Shown: in pieces, positions 45,757 through 55,049 of the stretch
Position numbering within the stretch: position 1 is the first letter of the stretch
Layout: the number at the start of each line of letters is the position of its first letter
Assembly: GCA_963823675.1 (NCBI GenBank)
Contig: CAWGMT010000006.1
Span: 186,001 to 250,000, forward strand
Length of the DNA: 64,000 bases
Direction of reading: 5' to 3'
DNA from: CAWGMT01 sp963823675
GTDB lineage: Bacteria; Planctomycetota; Planctomycetia; Isosphaerales; Isosphaeraceae
Translations under genes and position numbers: made by a program
The notes under the pieces: generated by a model
Database searches by the model: none
What the model was told of the DNA's origin: nothing
Seen by the model: the letters and a program-made list of their open reading frames with translations, nothing else

Positions 45757-48543
45757 ATGTTTGGTTCCAACGCGCTATCCGGGCTGAATCTTCGATTGGG
45801 TTCCAGAGACAGTGCGCAACTGCGCCGGCGTCGAGCTGAACGGCGGTTGCTGGTCGCGGCCGCGGTCTTGCGGCTGGAAGAGCGGTGCATGCTCTCAGAC
45901 ATCGCGGCTAACCAGATTCCACCCGATCAAGTCACGGCGAAGGTGGACTTGGACACCATCATCTGGAACGGCGGCGCACCCTTGGACACGACAAATGGCA
46001 TTTCGGGTGTTCTTTCCCCGTCCAAGGCCGGCGTTATGAAGACCATCACGCTGACGAACAATAGCCCGAACATGATCTACCCATTTATCTTTGACGCGAA
46101 TACTGGGGCGGATCCGAACGCTACTCCTGCGATACCTCCCAACCAGTACAAGTACTACGATCCTCAGGACCTCCATACTCCTCCAGGCGGTGACGGTTAC
46201 GACTTTCGAGAATACATTGGCTATCAAACGTCCGATGGCACGTTTATGGGGGTCCCATCAGGCGCGTCCATCACATTTCAGTTGCCGCTAGTCTTTTGGA
46301 ACGGAGGCAACTTCATCATCGGGACCGACCCTACCGCCCTGAACGAAAACACCGCGCTTTACCATTACGATGCAAGTGCAAAGATAAGCATCGCTGGCAC
46401 AGAGCCGTCCGGCACTACCCCGGAAAACACAACGACGTGGGTGACAGCCTACTCCAAGTCCAAGTATCCGGCCGGCGAGACTCCGGTCGTCGTGTTCTAC
46501 TTTGATCAGATAAAGCCTCCGGGGGTGTCACTTGCCGCCCCGGGGCAGTTGCTTGAGCTTACGTTTCGAGATCCGTACCTGAAGAGCTTTATCAACGATA
46601 ACCTCCAGACATATCCCCTCATTAACTACGACGTCTCATACGTCGATAAGCTTACGACCCCCGTGGCGCTGGAAGCCAGCGATGTTCCCGTTGTCACCGG
46701 GATTGTGTCGGATCCGAAAATGCCTCCTCCTACTTACTACGATCCCCCCCAGAACTTCGGCTGGAACGCGGCAAACCAATCCGCGACAGCGTGGTATCCT
46801 CTGCTCAACGATTTCACCGCGAACAAGGGCGCCGCCGCGATCGGGGGTTATTTCGGCGGTAAGGGGTGGCCCGTGTTTTACAATTCCAGCCCCAACTCCA
46901 CGAATATCGTGATCCCCTCGGGCGCCAGCATTTTTGCCTACAGCCCCCTGACTAACGCCAGGTCCCCCTATGATCAAAACCATTACCTGCTCTCAAGCAA
47001 TAGCAACAATGGACCGGTCCAGATCTCGCTCGGCGGGGCGCTGATCGACGGGACAAATATCCTCAAATTTGCGCCGCCGCAACCAGATATGGAGTTGTTC
47101 GACCAATTGACAAAGGGAATGGAAGTCTACAACACAGGTGATAGTAACTTGATTAAAGCGGGTACCACGATCAAGGACACCGGGATTAAAGACGGACGGC
47201 CGTACATCGAATTGAGCCAGGACACAAACAAGGGTGACAATGCGAGCGGCTACACGCTCCTCTTCAAAACGCCGGTCGATGATTACGCGGTTAACGACAT
47301 CACCAAGCTGTGGTACTCGTGGGCGAACTACTATGTCACCAAGGTGTTCAAGGACTATCCAGACCAAGAGAACGCATCGGCCGCTTACATCCCACCTACT
47401 GACACAGTACCGGTGTACAACGCGTTCACCCTGTCGTCCGCTCCCAAGAAGCCTTTGCTTGTGGGAATGACGGTGAGTGGTCAGAATTGGATTCGACCGG
47501 GGACCACGATCCTGAGCATCACCAATTCCGCGGGCGTGCCCACCGGTATCGCCAACGCGAAGGGCGATATAATCTACCTGAGCCTGCTCCCTATTGGCGT
47601 CCATATCCCGACCGACGACCAGACATACACGTTCGGCAAGCCGCCTGCGATTCCGTATACGGATACAGTAAAGCCATACGACCTGACGTTCGACACGGAC
47701 GCCGACAAGGCAAAGCTGTTTGCCGGATCTGTCTATGTGGCGATGTCGGCCGAGGCCGGCGTCCCAAACCCACCGTCGACCCCACTGCCCAAGTCGGCGG
47801 ACATAGTCGCCCGGGTCATCCAATTCTATGCGAACCTGCCGACTGATGGCCTAACCGGGGGGAAGAATCTTACCGGTCAAGTCCGCGACGTGGTGAAATC
47901 CCTCCTGCGCGGGGTCTGGAATTTCATCGCGGTTCCGAATCAGAACGATTGGTATCCGAACCCGGCTAAACCTAAGACTGGGGACAAGGACTTCAACGTC
48001 TACAACCTTGATCCATACGTATGGTTCGTTCACGACGTGGAGAACACGGCAGGGTACGCCTTCTCCGTCGACGACGATGTGTCCAATCCATCAGCGCCCG
48101 GCCCCGTCCTGGCTGCAAATTCGACGTATAACCACCTGCCCAGCAATCTGCAAATTGCTGTCGGGGGGATCGGTGGCCTCACCAACCAGAATGAGTGGTT
48201 CCCGACGATACGGTGGGGCGAGATAAAGACGACGGCGACCATAACGAAGATAACCGGCCCCCAGTATACGGGTTATTACATGCTCACCTTGAAGGATGCC
48301 AGTGACGGTAAGGATCCGCTTTTGAACCCAAACAGGATCTGGAATCAGATCTTTAACCCGGGGGGCGGGGAAATTGGAGCGTATGTCTCGAATCCAGATT
48401 ATATCAAACCAGGAACGACTCTCATCTTTAAGGGTCCGAACGGGGACCTGACGTCGTTCGTAATGAGCCAAGACCCGCTGAAACCAACCCCAGCCGGCGA
48501 GTCCATTCCGGTGGACATATACGCTGGAAAAGTGCGAGGGTGA
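45757..48543 (+). CDS. Large secreted surface protein, function unknown
   Basis: 928 residues, intact. ATG at 45757 follows AAGGAG. The basic N-terminus ends in the planctomycete motif LRLEERCMLSD (about residues 45-55), with no hydrophobic core. The body is mostly beta-rich and aromatic (YKYYDPQDLHTPPGGDGYDF, FYFDQIKPPGVSL, LINYDVSYVDKLTTPVALEA, LWYSWANYYVTKVFKDY). The VSYVDKLTTPVALEA part recalls the thaumatin/GH64-like fold of beta-1,3-glucan-active proteins. That is only a faint resemblance and no catalytic site was identified. Base composition is a little less GC-rich than the neighbouring adhesins. It is preceded by a type II leader and a perfect palindrome. Confidence 0.75.
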   Translation: MFGSNALSGLNLRLGSRDSAQLRRRRAERRLLVAAAVLRLEERCMLSDIAANQIPPDQVTAKVDLDTIIWNGGAPLDTTNGISGVLSPSKAGVMKTITLTNNSPNMIYPFIFDANTGADPNATPAIPPNQYKYYDPQDLHTPPGGDGYDFREYIGYQTSDGTFMGVPSGASITFQLPLVFWNGGNFIIGTDPTALNENTALYHYDASAKISIAGTEPSGTTPENTTTWVTAYSKSKYPAGETPVVVFYFDQIKPPGVSLAAPGQLLELTFRDPYLKSFINDNLQTYPLINYDVSYVDKLTTPVALEASDVPVVTGIVSDPKMPPPTYYDPPQNFGWNAANQSATAWYPLLNDFTANKGAAAIGGYFGGKGWPVFYNSSPNSTNIVIPSGASIFAYSPLTNARSPYDQNHYLLSSNSNNGPVQISLGGALIDGTNILKFAPPQPDMELFDQLTKGMEVYNTGDSNLIKAGTTIKDTGIKDGRPYIELSQDTNKGDNASGYTLLFKTPVDDYAVNDITKLWYSWANYYVTKVFKDYPDQENASAAYIPPTDTVPVYNAFTLSSAPKKPLLVGMTVSGQNWIRPGTTILSITNSAGVPTGIANAKGDIIYLSLLPIGVHIPTDDQTYTFGKPPAIPYTDTVKPYDLTFDTDADKAKLFAGSVYVAMSAEAGVPNPPSTPLPKSADIVARVIQFYANLPTDGLTGGKNLTGQVRDVVKSLLRGVWNFIAVPNQNDWYPNPAKPKTGDKDFNVYNLDPYVWFVHDVENTAGYAFSVDDDVSNPSAPGPVLAANSTYNHLPSNLQIAVGGIGGLTNQNEWFPTIRWGEIKTTATITKITGPQYTGYYMLTLKDASDGKDPLLNPNRIWNQIFNPGGGEIGAYVSNPDYIKPGTTLIFKGPNGDLTSFVMSQDPLKPTPAGESIPVDIYAGKVRG

Positions 48544-48565
48544 GAGTGTACCGCTAGCGAAGTAA

Positions 48566-48610
48566 ATGGTGCCAGTTCTTTTTTCTCGCCGAAAAATGAA
48601 CTGACACCAT
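48566..48610. repeat. Inverted repeat (REP-like hairpin) after the 928-residue surface gene
   Basis: ATGGTGCCAGTTC, then TTTTTTCTCGCCGAAAAA, then TGAACTGACACCAT forms a hairpin with long arms, 22 bases after the stop at 48543. It may end transcription. Elements with this TGGTG(T/C)CAGTTC arm are often dispersed REP sequences mobilised by RAYT transposases; no such transposase is in the window. Confidence 0.7.
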
Positions 48611-48632
48611 ATTTGGTCTCCGATTCACGGGC

Positions 48633-49160
48633 TTGTCCGCTCCGTTTGGAGACGACGCCCAGTTCTTTCCGCACTTCCTGATTCAGTGGCAGCTATCCTT
48701 CGACGGCGGAAAAAGCTGGAATTGTGCCGGCCAGAGTGACAACCCACTTTACGTCTCCGCCGCGACGAATCCGTTGCCGGACGCTTCTCAGGGTGAGGAG
48801 TTCTACTACCTCACGGTGGTCGACTCGGAAATCAATGAGACCCTGGGCCTCACGGCGAGCAAAGAAGCCGCGATCGTGAGTAAAACGTGGAGTTTATTCA
48901 CTGGCTGGGCCGTGAGGCAGTTTTCGCCGGCCGCGCCATTTTCCGATGGCACCGAACGCGGCCGCGAACTCAAGTACTACGGCACGCCCGCGTTGAAAGA
49001 TCCGACCGGCCAGCAATTGGCGGGGACCTCGGGGAGCGGTTACACCCGCAATATCACGGTTCGGCAGTTGCTGAAATTCGGAGACGCGCAGTGCTCGGCC
49101 TGGGCTCAGTTGTTTCTTGACATGCTCCTGCTCGCCCGTGAGCAGTCTGCGCGACGCTGA
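48633..49160 (+). pseudogene. Fragment of a secreted protein with a Cys-containing GDAQCSAWAQLF motif
   Basis: About 170 residues with no start or export motif. The frame opens just after the REP hairpin at 48566-48610, already in the middle of a domain (IQWQLSFDGGKSWNCAGQSD). The C-terminal GDAQCSAWAQLFLDMLL resembles the active-site Cys helix of transglutaminase/papain-like folds, but the frame stops soon after and the expected His and Asp are missing. It is most likely a gene truncated at both ends. Identity of the family is uncertain. Confidence 0.5.
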
Positions 49161-49211
49161 TGCCGGTTCGGACCGGAACGATCATTCCCATTGCCAGCAG
49201 TGAGGTACGCC

Positions 49212-51404
49212 ATGAGTCGCAACACGTCAGGGTTCGGGTGGTGGAAACCGGCAGGCACGAGCCTCGGTGCGGGAGCGGGATCCCGGAGAGTGAAAGGGTG
49301 CCCGCTGCGGCCCGGGCGCCAGCCGCCGTCGCGCAGGCGTGTCCGGCTGTGTCTGGAGGGCCTGGAAGTTCGGCTGACGCTATCCACCACGATCCCCGTC
49401 GGGACGACGACGGCGGACCTGATCGCGGCGATCGACACGGCGGACCATACGGCGGGCCCGGTCGTCCTGGTGCTGCCGCAGAACACCACCTACACGCTGA
49501 CGGCGCCGGACGACTCGGACGCCCACAATGAGGACAATAACTGGTACGGGCCCAACGGCCTGCCCGCCATCGACAACACCATCACCGTCCAGGGCAACGG
49601 CTCGACCATCGAGCGCAGCACGGCCGGCGGCACGCCGCCCTTCCGGCTGTTCTACGTGTCGGGCGGCATGGCGGGCGAGTTGCCTTTGGGCACCCTGACC
49701 TTGGAGAACCTAACGCTCGCAGGCGGCCTCGCCCAAGGCGGCGACGGCTACGAGGGCGGCGGGGGCATGGGGGCTGGCGGTGCCATCTTCAACCAGGGCA
49801 CACTGATCTTGAGTGGTGCGACGCTCTCGGCCGCCATCACCGGCAGCGCCAACCTCGTCGAGTCAAACGACCTCACCAACACCCCCATCGCTGCCGGCGT
49901 CATCACTGTCACTGGCGACCCCCAGCTCGGCCCGCTGCAAAACAACGGCGGCCCCACGCAGACCATTGCGCTGACTTCCACCAGTCCGGCCTACGGCAAG
50001 GGCAACGCCAACATCAAAGGCTATGTTGTGCCCAGCACCGATCAGCACAGCCTGCCGCGCGTCGTCAAGGGCCGCCTTGACCTCGGCGCCTTCGAGCTTC
50101 AGCCCTCAAAAACCCCACACGCCTCCTCGAGCTTCCCGATCGTTGACAATAGCGGCCAGGTTCCGTTCCAGATTCAGCTCACCCCCCTCACCGTCCCCGA
50201 CGCCCCGGCTCTGCAATCGGCCGCCTCGGCCGAGTATGGGGGCAAATGGCTCTTCATCGGGGGCCGGACCGACGGGCTGCACGGAATGGTCCCGCTCGTC
50301 AACAATTTCCCGCCAAAGTATCAAAACAAGAACATCATCGTCATCGATCCCACAACTGGCCAGGTGTGGACTCGTCCCTGGAGCGACAGCCTGCTTTCCC
50401 AAGCGGTGATCGACCCCTTGACTTCTGTCGCCACCGAGTCGGTGCAAGAGGGAACCCACCTCTACGTGATCGGCGGATACGGCGTCAACTCGGCAACAGG
50501 CTACTACACGACTTTCGACACGCTCACATCGATCAATGTGCCGGGCATGATCCAGGCCGTGATCAAGGGCGGCAGCATCGCGGCGCAGATCCAGCAGATC
50601 CACAATCCGGTGTTCCAGGTCACCGGCGGCCAGCTCGGCAAGTTGGGCAGTCGCTATTACCTCGTCATGGGACAAGAATACCTGGGCGATTACTTCTCGG
50701 TGTCGGCCGTCCAGAAGTACACCGACCAGATCCAGAGCTTCCAGATCATAGACACGCCGACCAGCCTGTCGATCCGCAATTATCAAACGGTTACCGACGC
50801 GGCCAACTTCCACCGCCGCGACTTCCGGATGAGCCCGGTAATCCTGCCGAGCGGACAGTCAGCGCTTGAAGCGTACGGAGGCGTCTTCACTCCCACGTTC
50901 ATCCCCGGCGTCTGGCGCCAGCCGATCACGATCACCAGCTCCGGAAAGATTTCTATCTCGCCGTATCAACAGTTTTTTAGCCAGTACGACTGCCCGCAGA
51001 TCCCGCTCTATAGCGCTACCACCCACACGATGCAGACCATCTTTCTGGGCGGGATCAGCTATTACTATTACGACCCGGCCACCACGCCCTCCATCAACTA
51101 CAGCGCCGGGATCCCGTTCATCAGTACCATCACCGACCTCGTTCAGCCGCCCAGCGGGACCGACCAGGAATATATCCTGCCCACGACGTTGCCCTATCTG
51201 CTCGGCGCCGAGGCGGCGTGGATGTCCTCGACATCGGCTCCGAGCTACAAGAACGGCGTCATCAATCTCGATGCGATTCATCGGCCCACGACGGTCGGCT
51301 ACATGTACGGCGGCATCGTCGCCGATGCGGGGAACTTCGGTAACACGGCTGCCTGGAACGGAATCTATCAGGTGACCTTGACCCCGATACAGAAGGCGAG
51401 ATGA
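49212..51404 (+). CDS. Chimeric surface protein: beta-helix N-terminus fused to a Kelch-like propeller domain
   Basis: 730 residues from ATG at 49212 (GAGGTACGCC before it). Motif LCLEGLEVRLTLST follows a basic N-terminus. Residues up to about 300 are a right-handed beta-helix ending in the pattern LGPLQNNGGPTQTIALTSTS with RLDLGAFE, typical of choice-of-anchor Q proteins. From about residue 330 the sequence changes to a propeller-like domain (GGKWLFIGGRTDGLHGMVPL, LYVIGGYGVNS, FHRRDFRMSPVI, MQTIFLGGISYYYYD). This second half closely recalls secreted proteins of Bacteroidetes, so the gene looks like a fusion of a planctomycete export and helix module to an acquired domain. The function is unknown. 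Confidence 0.78.
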   Translation: MSRNTSGFGWWKPAGTSLGAGAGSRRVKGCPLRPGRQPPSRRRVRLCLEGLEVRLTLSTTIPVGTTTADLIAAIDTADHTAGPVVLVLPQNTTYTLTAPDDSDAHNEDNNWYGPNGLPAIDNTITVQGNGSTIERSTAGGTPPFRLFYVSGGMAGELPLGTLTLENLTLAGGLAQGGDGYEGGGGMGAGGAIFNQGTLILSGATLSAAITGSANLVESNDLTNTPIAAGVITVTGDPQLGPLQNNGGPTQTIALTSTSPAYGKGNANIKGYVVPSTDQHSLPRVVKGRLDLGAFELQPSKTPHASSSFPIVDNSGQVPFQIQLTPLTVPDAPALQSAASAEYGGKWLFIGGRTDGLHGMVPLVNNFPPKYQNKNIIVIDPTTGQVWTRPWSDSLLSQAVIDPLTSVATESVQEGTHLYVIGGYGVNSATGYYTTFDTLTSINVPGMIQAVIKGGSIAAQIQQIHNPVFQVTGGQLGKLGSRYYLVMGQEYLGDYFSVSAVQKYTDQIQSFQIIDTPTSLSIRNYQTVTDAANFHRRDFRMSPVILPSGQSALEAYGGVFTPTFIPGVWRQPITITSSGKISISPYQQFFSQYDCPQIPLYSATTHTMQTIFLGGISYYYYDPATTPSINYSAGIPFISTITDLVQPPSGTDQEYILPTTLPYLLGAEAAWMSSTSAPSYKNGVINLDAIHRPTTVGYMYGGIVADAGNFGNTAAWNGIYQVTLTPIQKAR

Positions 51405-51433
51405 CCGTTGACATTTGCAGAAGGGAGGCCGGC

Positions 51434-51715
51434 CATGAGTCGCAACTCGGTGGGGCTCTTGTGGTGGGGACGGGCCCGTAAGGGAGCGGCAGTTAGTGCG
51501 GGATCGCGCTGGCGGGGAAACCGCCACCGGCTGCGGCCGGGGCTCTTGGTGCTGGAGGAGCGCCGGTTGCTGGCGGTCTTCCGGTCAGCAGCACGGCCGA
51601 CAGTGGGACGGGCTCGGTACCACAGGCGATCGCCCTGGCGAACCAGGCAGGGGGCGCCAATACCATCTTGGCGAGGAGCGTGGGCATGGGCGTAGCGTCC
51701 GCCGGAAGAGTATAA
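51434..51715 (+). pseudogene. Broken 5' end of another surface protein gene
   Basis: It starts MSRNSVGLLWWGRARKGAA, like the gene at 49212, and reaches the export motif LLVLEERRLLAV. One base is missing near 51581. Corrected, it reads FPVSSTADSGTGSVPQAIAL and ANQAGGANTI, the usual first strand of a beta-helix. It then stops at 51713 and runs into the type II leader. Only about 90 codons remain, so the body was deleted. Confidence 0.75.
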
Positions 51716-51794
51716 GCATTCCAGGATTGACAAGGATCGGAGTGCAAATCAAGCTCGACTCGACCAAGCGACTGGAATCTCCGTGATTCAGCCG

Positions 51795-52152
51795 GATCTT
51801 GGATTTGCTTTGGAAAGACAAGTATGCTGTAATCATTAGGCAGATTTGGCAGGTGAGGCAGTCGACGGTCTCGGTCAGGGGCTCATCGTGGAGCTCTCGG
51901 TTCAGTCTGTCCCCCCCAACGGCACGTAGAACGGAACTCATTCCGTTTCCGCCACGGGAAACGGAACAAGGTCCATTCCGCGGTTAAGGGGAACCGAGAA
52001 ACGGCATGAATTCCGTTCTACGAGAATTCTTTCCGCCGTCGTGAGACGAATCGCCGAATTCGTCGCATTGTCTCATGACGGCAAGTGCCTCGGCGTCCAG
52101 ACGGCTGCGCATTCTACGACCTCGTACGTACCCAGCACCAGGAGATACGGCC
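51795..52152 (+). promoter_or_regulatory. Type II surface-gene leader, copy 2, with promoter-like 51804-51833
   Basis: TTTGCT (51804-51809), an 18-base spacer and TGTAAT (51828-51833) with TGC before it give an extended -10-type promoter. The conserved downstream part includes TCAGGGGCTCATCG, GGAGCTCTCGGTTCAG, GTCGTGAGACGAAT, TCGTCGCATTGTCTCATGAC and a CCAGACG-containing tail that leads to the ATG at 52153. Two GGAATTCATTCCG-type palindromes lie at about 51929-51949 and 52000-52020. Confidence 0.58.
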
Positions 52153-52731
52153 ATGAAGTTCAGTTCAGCCTCCCGACCAACGCTCAGTTTCCGCCCACAC
52201 CTCGAACAGTCCGAACCGCGACTTCTCTTGAGCGCTGGCGGCCTCGTCCACGCCGAGATGAGTCGTTCCGCTGTACCGCTGGTCGTCGTCCCCAGGGGGT
52301 TCGCAGGCTACATCAAAACCAATAATCAAACGATCTTCTCGATCGTCGTACGGAACAAGACGAACGATTCGATCGACGTGACCGCCTCGTCAGCGAGGGA
52401 ACCGGACCTATCAGGTAATAAGAGTAACTTGAGCAGGGGTGGGACCGTACCGGTGGACGGTGGGATCCTTCTGTACACGAACGACCGCGCTGGCGAGTTC
52501 ACGCTCGACATCAAAGGGTCGAACCTCACCATCAAGAAGACGTTTGACGTCGAGGACTCAGGCAAGGAAACCCCGATCAGCGGATACAAATTTGGTACCG
52601 CGGCTGACATCGACGTTTGGTGGAAATTCGATGCGTCAGTCGATCGTTCCGCCCAGTTTCAGGTTGTGATCAAGACGGTGGACAAGACCAGAATGCTCGT
52701 GGTTGAGCCCGTGCCCTCCATGCGCGTCTGA
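52153..52731 (+). CDS. Small secreted planctomycete-motif protein, function unknown
   Basis: 192 residues from ATG at 52153 (GGAGATACGGCC before it). The N-terminus carries HLEQSEPRLLLSAGG, the surface/export motif. The rest is a beta-sandwich-like domain of about 120 residues (FSIVVRNKTNDSIDVTASSA, GTVPVDGGILLYTND, GTAADIDVWWKFDASVDRSA). The domain has no Cys residues, and no catalytic signature is visible. A 3' fragment of a paralogue lies at 44687-45022. The gene is flanked on both sides by copies of the type II leader, which would favour duplication or deletion by recombination. The function is not recognised. Confidence 0.75.
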   Translation: MKFSSASRPTLSFRPHLEQSEPRLLLSAGGLVHAEMSRSAVPLVVVPRGFAGYIKTNNQTIFSIVVRNKTNDSIDVTASSAREPDLSGNKSNLSRGGTVPVDGGILLYTNDRAGEFTLDIKGSNLTIKKTFDVEDSGKETPISGYKFGTAADIDVWWKFDASVDRSAQFQVVIKTVDKTRMLVVEPVPSMRV

Positions 52732-52769
52732 GCGATCGCGTGCACGCGAGCGGATCGGCACCGCATCCT

Positions 52770-53054
52770 GAGCGAGGAATTCTCTCGATCCATGTTAATT
52801 TAGATTTGCTTTGTGAAAATAGGCGTGCTGTAATTGTAGCCTAGATTGGGCTGATGGGGAAATCAACCGTCTCGGTGGGCGGTTCATCCGGGAGCCCTCG
52901 ACTCAGAATCACGTTCTACGAAAACCTTTATTCCGTCGTGAGACGAATCCCCGATTTCGGCGCATTGTCTCATGACGGCGAACGCATCTCGACCTCCAGA
53001 CGCTTTCGCATTTGACGACTTGACTTTCACCCGCTCGAATTCGGAGATCCTCCT
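52770..53054 (+). promoter_or_regulatory. Type II surface-gene leader, copy 3, with promoter-like 52805-52834
   Basis: TTTGCT (52805-52810), 18 bases, then TGTAAT (52829-52834) with the extended TGC. Downstream conserved words are CCGTCTCGGTGGGCGG, GTCGTGAGACGAATCCCCGA, GCATTGTCTCATGACGG and CCAGACGCT. The leader ends at the glycosidase ATG (53055), which has GGAG upstream. Confidence 0.58.
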
Positions 53055-54821
53055 ATGACGACGCCACGCCGCTTCCTCTCGTTCTGGAACCCCGTAAGCC
53101 TCCGCGCCAAAGCGCGGACGCGACGGCGGGCAAGCACTTCACGCCGGCCGGACCTCGAGGCGATGGAGCCTCGCATTGTGATGTCCTATACCGGGCCCGT
53201 GATCCACGCCGTCAACTATTCCCCGACCTGGCAAGGCTGGGACCCCACCACACCCAAAGGCCAACCGTTGAATGCGCTTTTCGACTCGGATTTCGCCAAC
53301 GATGGAATGGTGGACCTCTGGGGCCGCGAATCAAACGGCGTGCCAGACACCAACCCGGCAACGAACATGGGGCCTGGCACGCAGGGCCGCAATGACCTCG
53401 CGACGATTGCCGAGGAAGGCTACAACGTGGTGCGATTGTACGACTGGAGCCCGTCCCGGTCCGACAATGGCGGCGTCGATAACGCCCACCTGAATTTCCT
53501 CCAGTACGCCTACAATCTCAAGCCGAACGACGGCTACTCGCAGCACTTGCAGGTGATCGTCCCCGTGAGCGCCTACTTCCTCAGCAACGACCAGTTTGCC
53601 TGGAGCGGCGGCAACACCCAGGGTTACACCGACCCGGTGCTCAACGGCCAGGTCAGCTACGCCCTTGACGCCGCCCCCCAGGCGATTCAGACGGACCTGA
53701 TGGATTTCATCAAGAGCATCACCATCACGACCAACGGAGTCGAAAGTATCAGCCCTGCTGTCTTCGCCATCTCGGTCGGCAACGAGATTGAAGGAACGTT
53801 CCAGGATCAGGCCCCCAATGGCGTGGCGAACGGCGCCCCCGTCCACGTCGATGCGGCCTCCAAGCTGGCGCGCGCGGAGTGGTGGATGGTGAACCTCGAG
53901 GTGCAGTTGGCGAAGATCCCGGGCGGGAACAAGGTCCTCATTACCAGCCCGGTCTCGACCGCCGACCTCAGCAACACGAATCCGGTCCTTCCCTCTCCCT
54001 CCTCTTGGTTCCACGATTTCATCGCGGGAGTGAAGGTGGGCGACCCGGTGCCCCACAACACCCACAACTGGACCAAGGAGGACCCGGATGCACTGAATGG
54101 CACTTTCAACTTCAGCTTCGAGGGGAATGGAATGCCCGTGACCGGCAGCATCCCGGGGCTGGCATCGATCCCGACCAGCGTGGTGCGCTCGTATACCGAT
54201 TGGTACTTCAACACGTACCAGGCATATCAAAACCCGACGGGTTTCAAGAACCTCCTCACCGCGTATGATACCGGCGGGAAGGATCACACCGGATGGGATT
54301 GGGCGTGGCCAGGTCAGAAGTTCGACGTCCCCTTGTTCATCACCGAGATGGGCGTGTACCGCAGCCAGTACGACCCGGACCTTAACCCCCCCGAAAGAGG
54401 GGGCGCGACCGTTGATCTCACGGCGGCCGGACAGGCGAGTCAAAGCAAGGAACTCATCGACGAGGCCGACGCGATCGAGACCTATATCAAGGACCACAAG
54501 GACGCGACGGAAGTCATGGGGTATACGCTCTTCGAGTTCAATGACGAGCCGACGCGCAAGACGGGCTCCGAGGCAAACTTCGGCCTGGAGATGATGGCTG
54601 ACACCCAGCCCAAGGCCTCCTTGTCGGGCACCTACCCGAAGGCAACAGTTCTGTTTGAGGCGACGACGAATGCTCAGACGTACGCCGGGGGTCCGATCAA
54701 CCCGAAAAAGTATCCCGTGCAACAGTTATTTCCGGTCAAGACCGCCGGCGGCGAGACGCTGCTGAACGAGCTGAGGACTGTCTTCAAGAAAGACAAGCCT
54801 TTGTCGCGCACGCGGCGCTGA
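53055..54821 (+). CDS. Secreted clan GH-A-type glycoside hydrolase (GH17-like TIM barrel)
   Basis: 588 residues. The N-terminal export motif is DLEAMEPRIVMSY (33-45). The rest reads as a TIM barrel: HAVNYSPTWQGW, a strand with YNVVRLYDWSP, VIVPVSAYF, then ISVGNEIEG with Glu244 as likely acid/base and FITEMGVYRSQYDP with Glu431 as likely nucleophile. The ending strand VMGYTLFEFNDEP is typical of beta-glucanase or beta-1,3-glucanosyl families. The probable substrate is a beta-glucan, but this is inferred from overall pattern only. It is one of the few enzymes in the surface cluster and shares the type II leader with the unknown protein at 52153. Confidence 0.75.
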   Translation: MTTPRRFLSFWNPVSLRAKARTRRRASTSRRPDLEAMEPRIVMSYTGPVIHAVNYSPTWQGWDPTTPKGQPLNALFDSDFANDGMVDLWGRESNGVPDTNPATNMGPGTQGRNDLATIAEEGYNVVRLYDWSPSRSDNGGVDNAHLNFLQYAYNLKPNDGYSQHLQVIVPVSAYFLSNDQFAWSGGNTQGYTDPVLNGQVSYALDAAPQAIQTDLMDFIKSITITTNGVESISPAVFAISVGNEIEGTFQDQAPNGVANGAPVHVDAASKLARAEWWMVNLEVQLAKIPGGNKVLITSPVSTADLSNTNPVLPSPSSWFHDFIAGVKVGDPVPHNTHNWTKEDPDALNGTFNFSFEGNGMPVTGSIPGLASIPTSVVRSYTDWYFNTYQAYQNPTGFKNLLTAYDTGGKDHTGWDWAWPGQKFDVPLFITEMGVYRSQYDPDLNPPERGGATVDLTAAGQASQSKELIDEADAIETYIKDHKDATEVMGYTLFEFNDEPTRKTGSEANFGLEMMADTQPKASLSGTYPKATVLFEATTNAQTYAGGPINPKKYPVQQLFPVKTAGGETLLNELRTVFKKDKPLSRTRR

Positions 54822-54849
54822 CATGCGGCAGGTGGGCCTTCGGAAAGGG

Positions 54850-54925
54850 GATAAGCCTTCGGAAAGGGGATAAGTCCAATTACGCGGTAGATCACTACCG
54901 ACCGTAATTGGGCGTGTCCCCTTTT
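54850..54925. repeat. Direct and inverted repeats after the glycosidase gene
   Basis: GGAAAGGGGATAAG is repeated directly (54842-54855 and 54860-54873). The second copy starts an inverted repeat whose left arm, AAAGGGGATAAGTCCAATTACG (54863-54884), pairs with CGTAATTGGGCGTGTCCCCTTT (54903-54924). The long stem ending in CCCCTTTT could end transcription, and is also REP-like. Confidence 0.65.
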
Positions 54926-55049
54926 CAGTTCCCGGCTCCCGATTGCGGCAAAGACGATTCGAGCAACGCAGGAATGCACCGAATGAATTCCCCTGTGCGA
55001 CCGGTTCTTTTCTGGACCGGAATGAATTCCGTGCGACGGAAGGGCCCCC

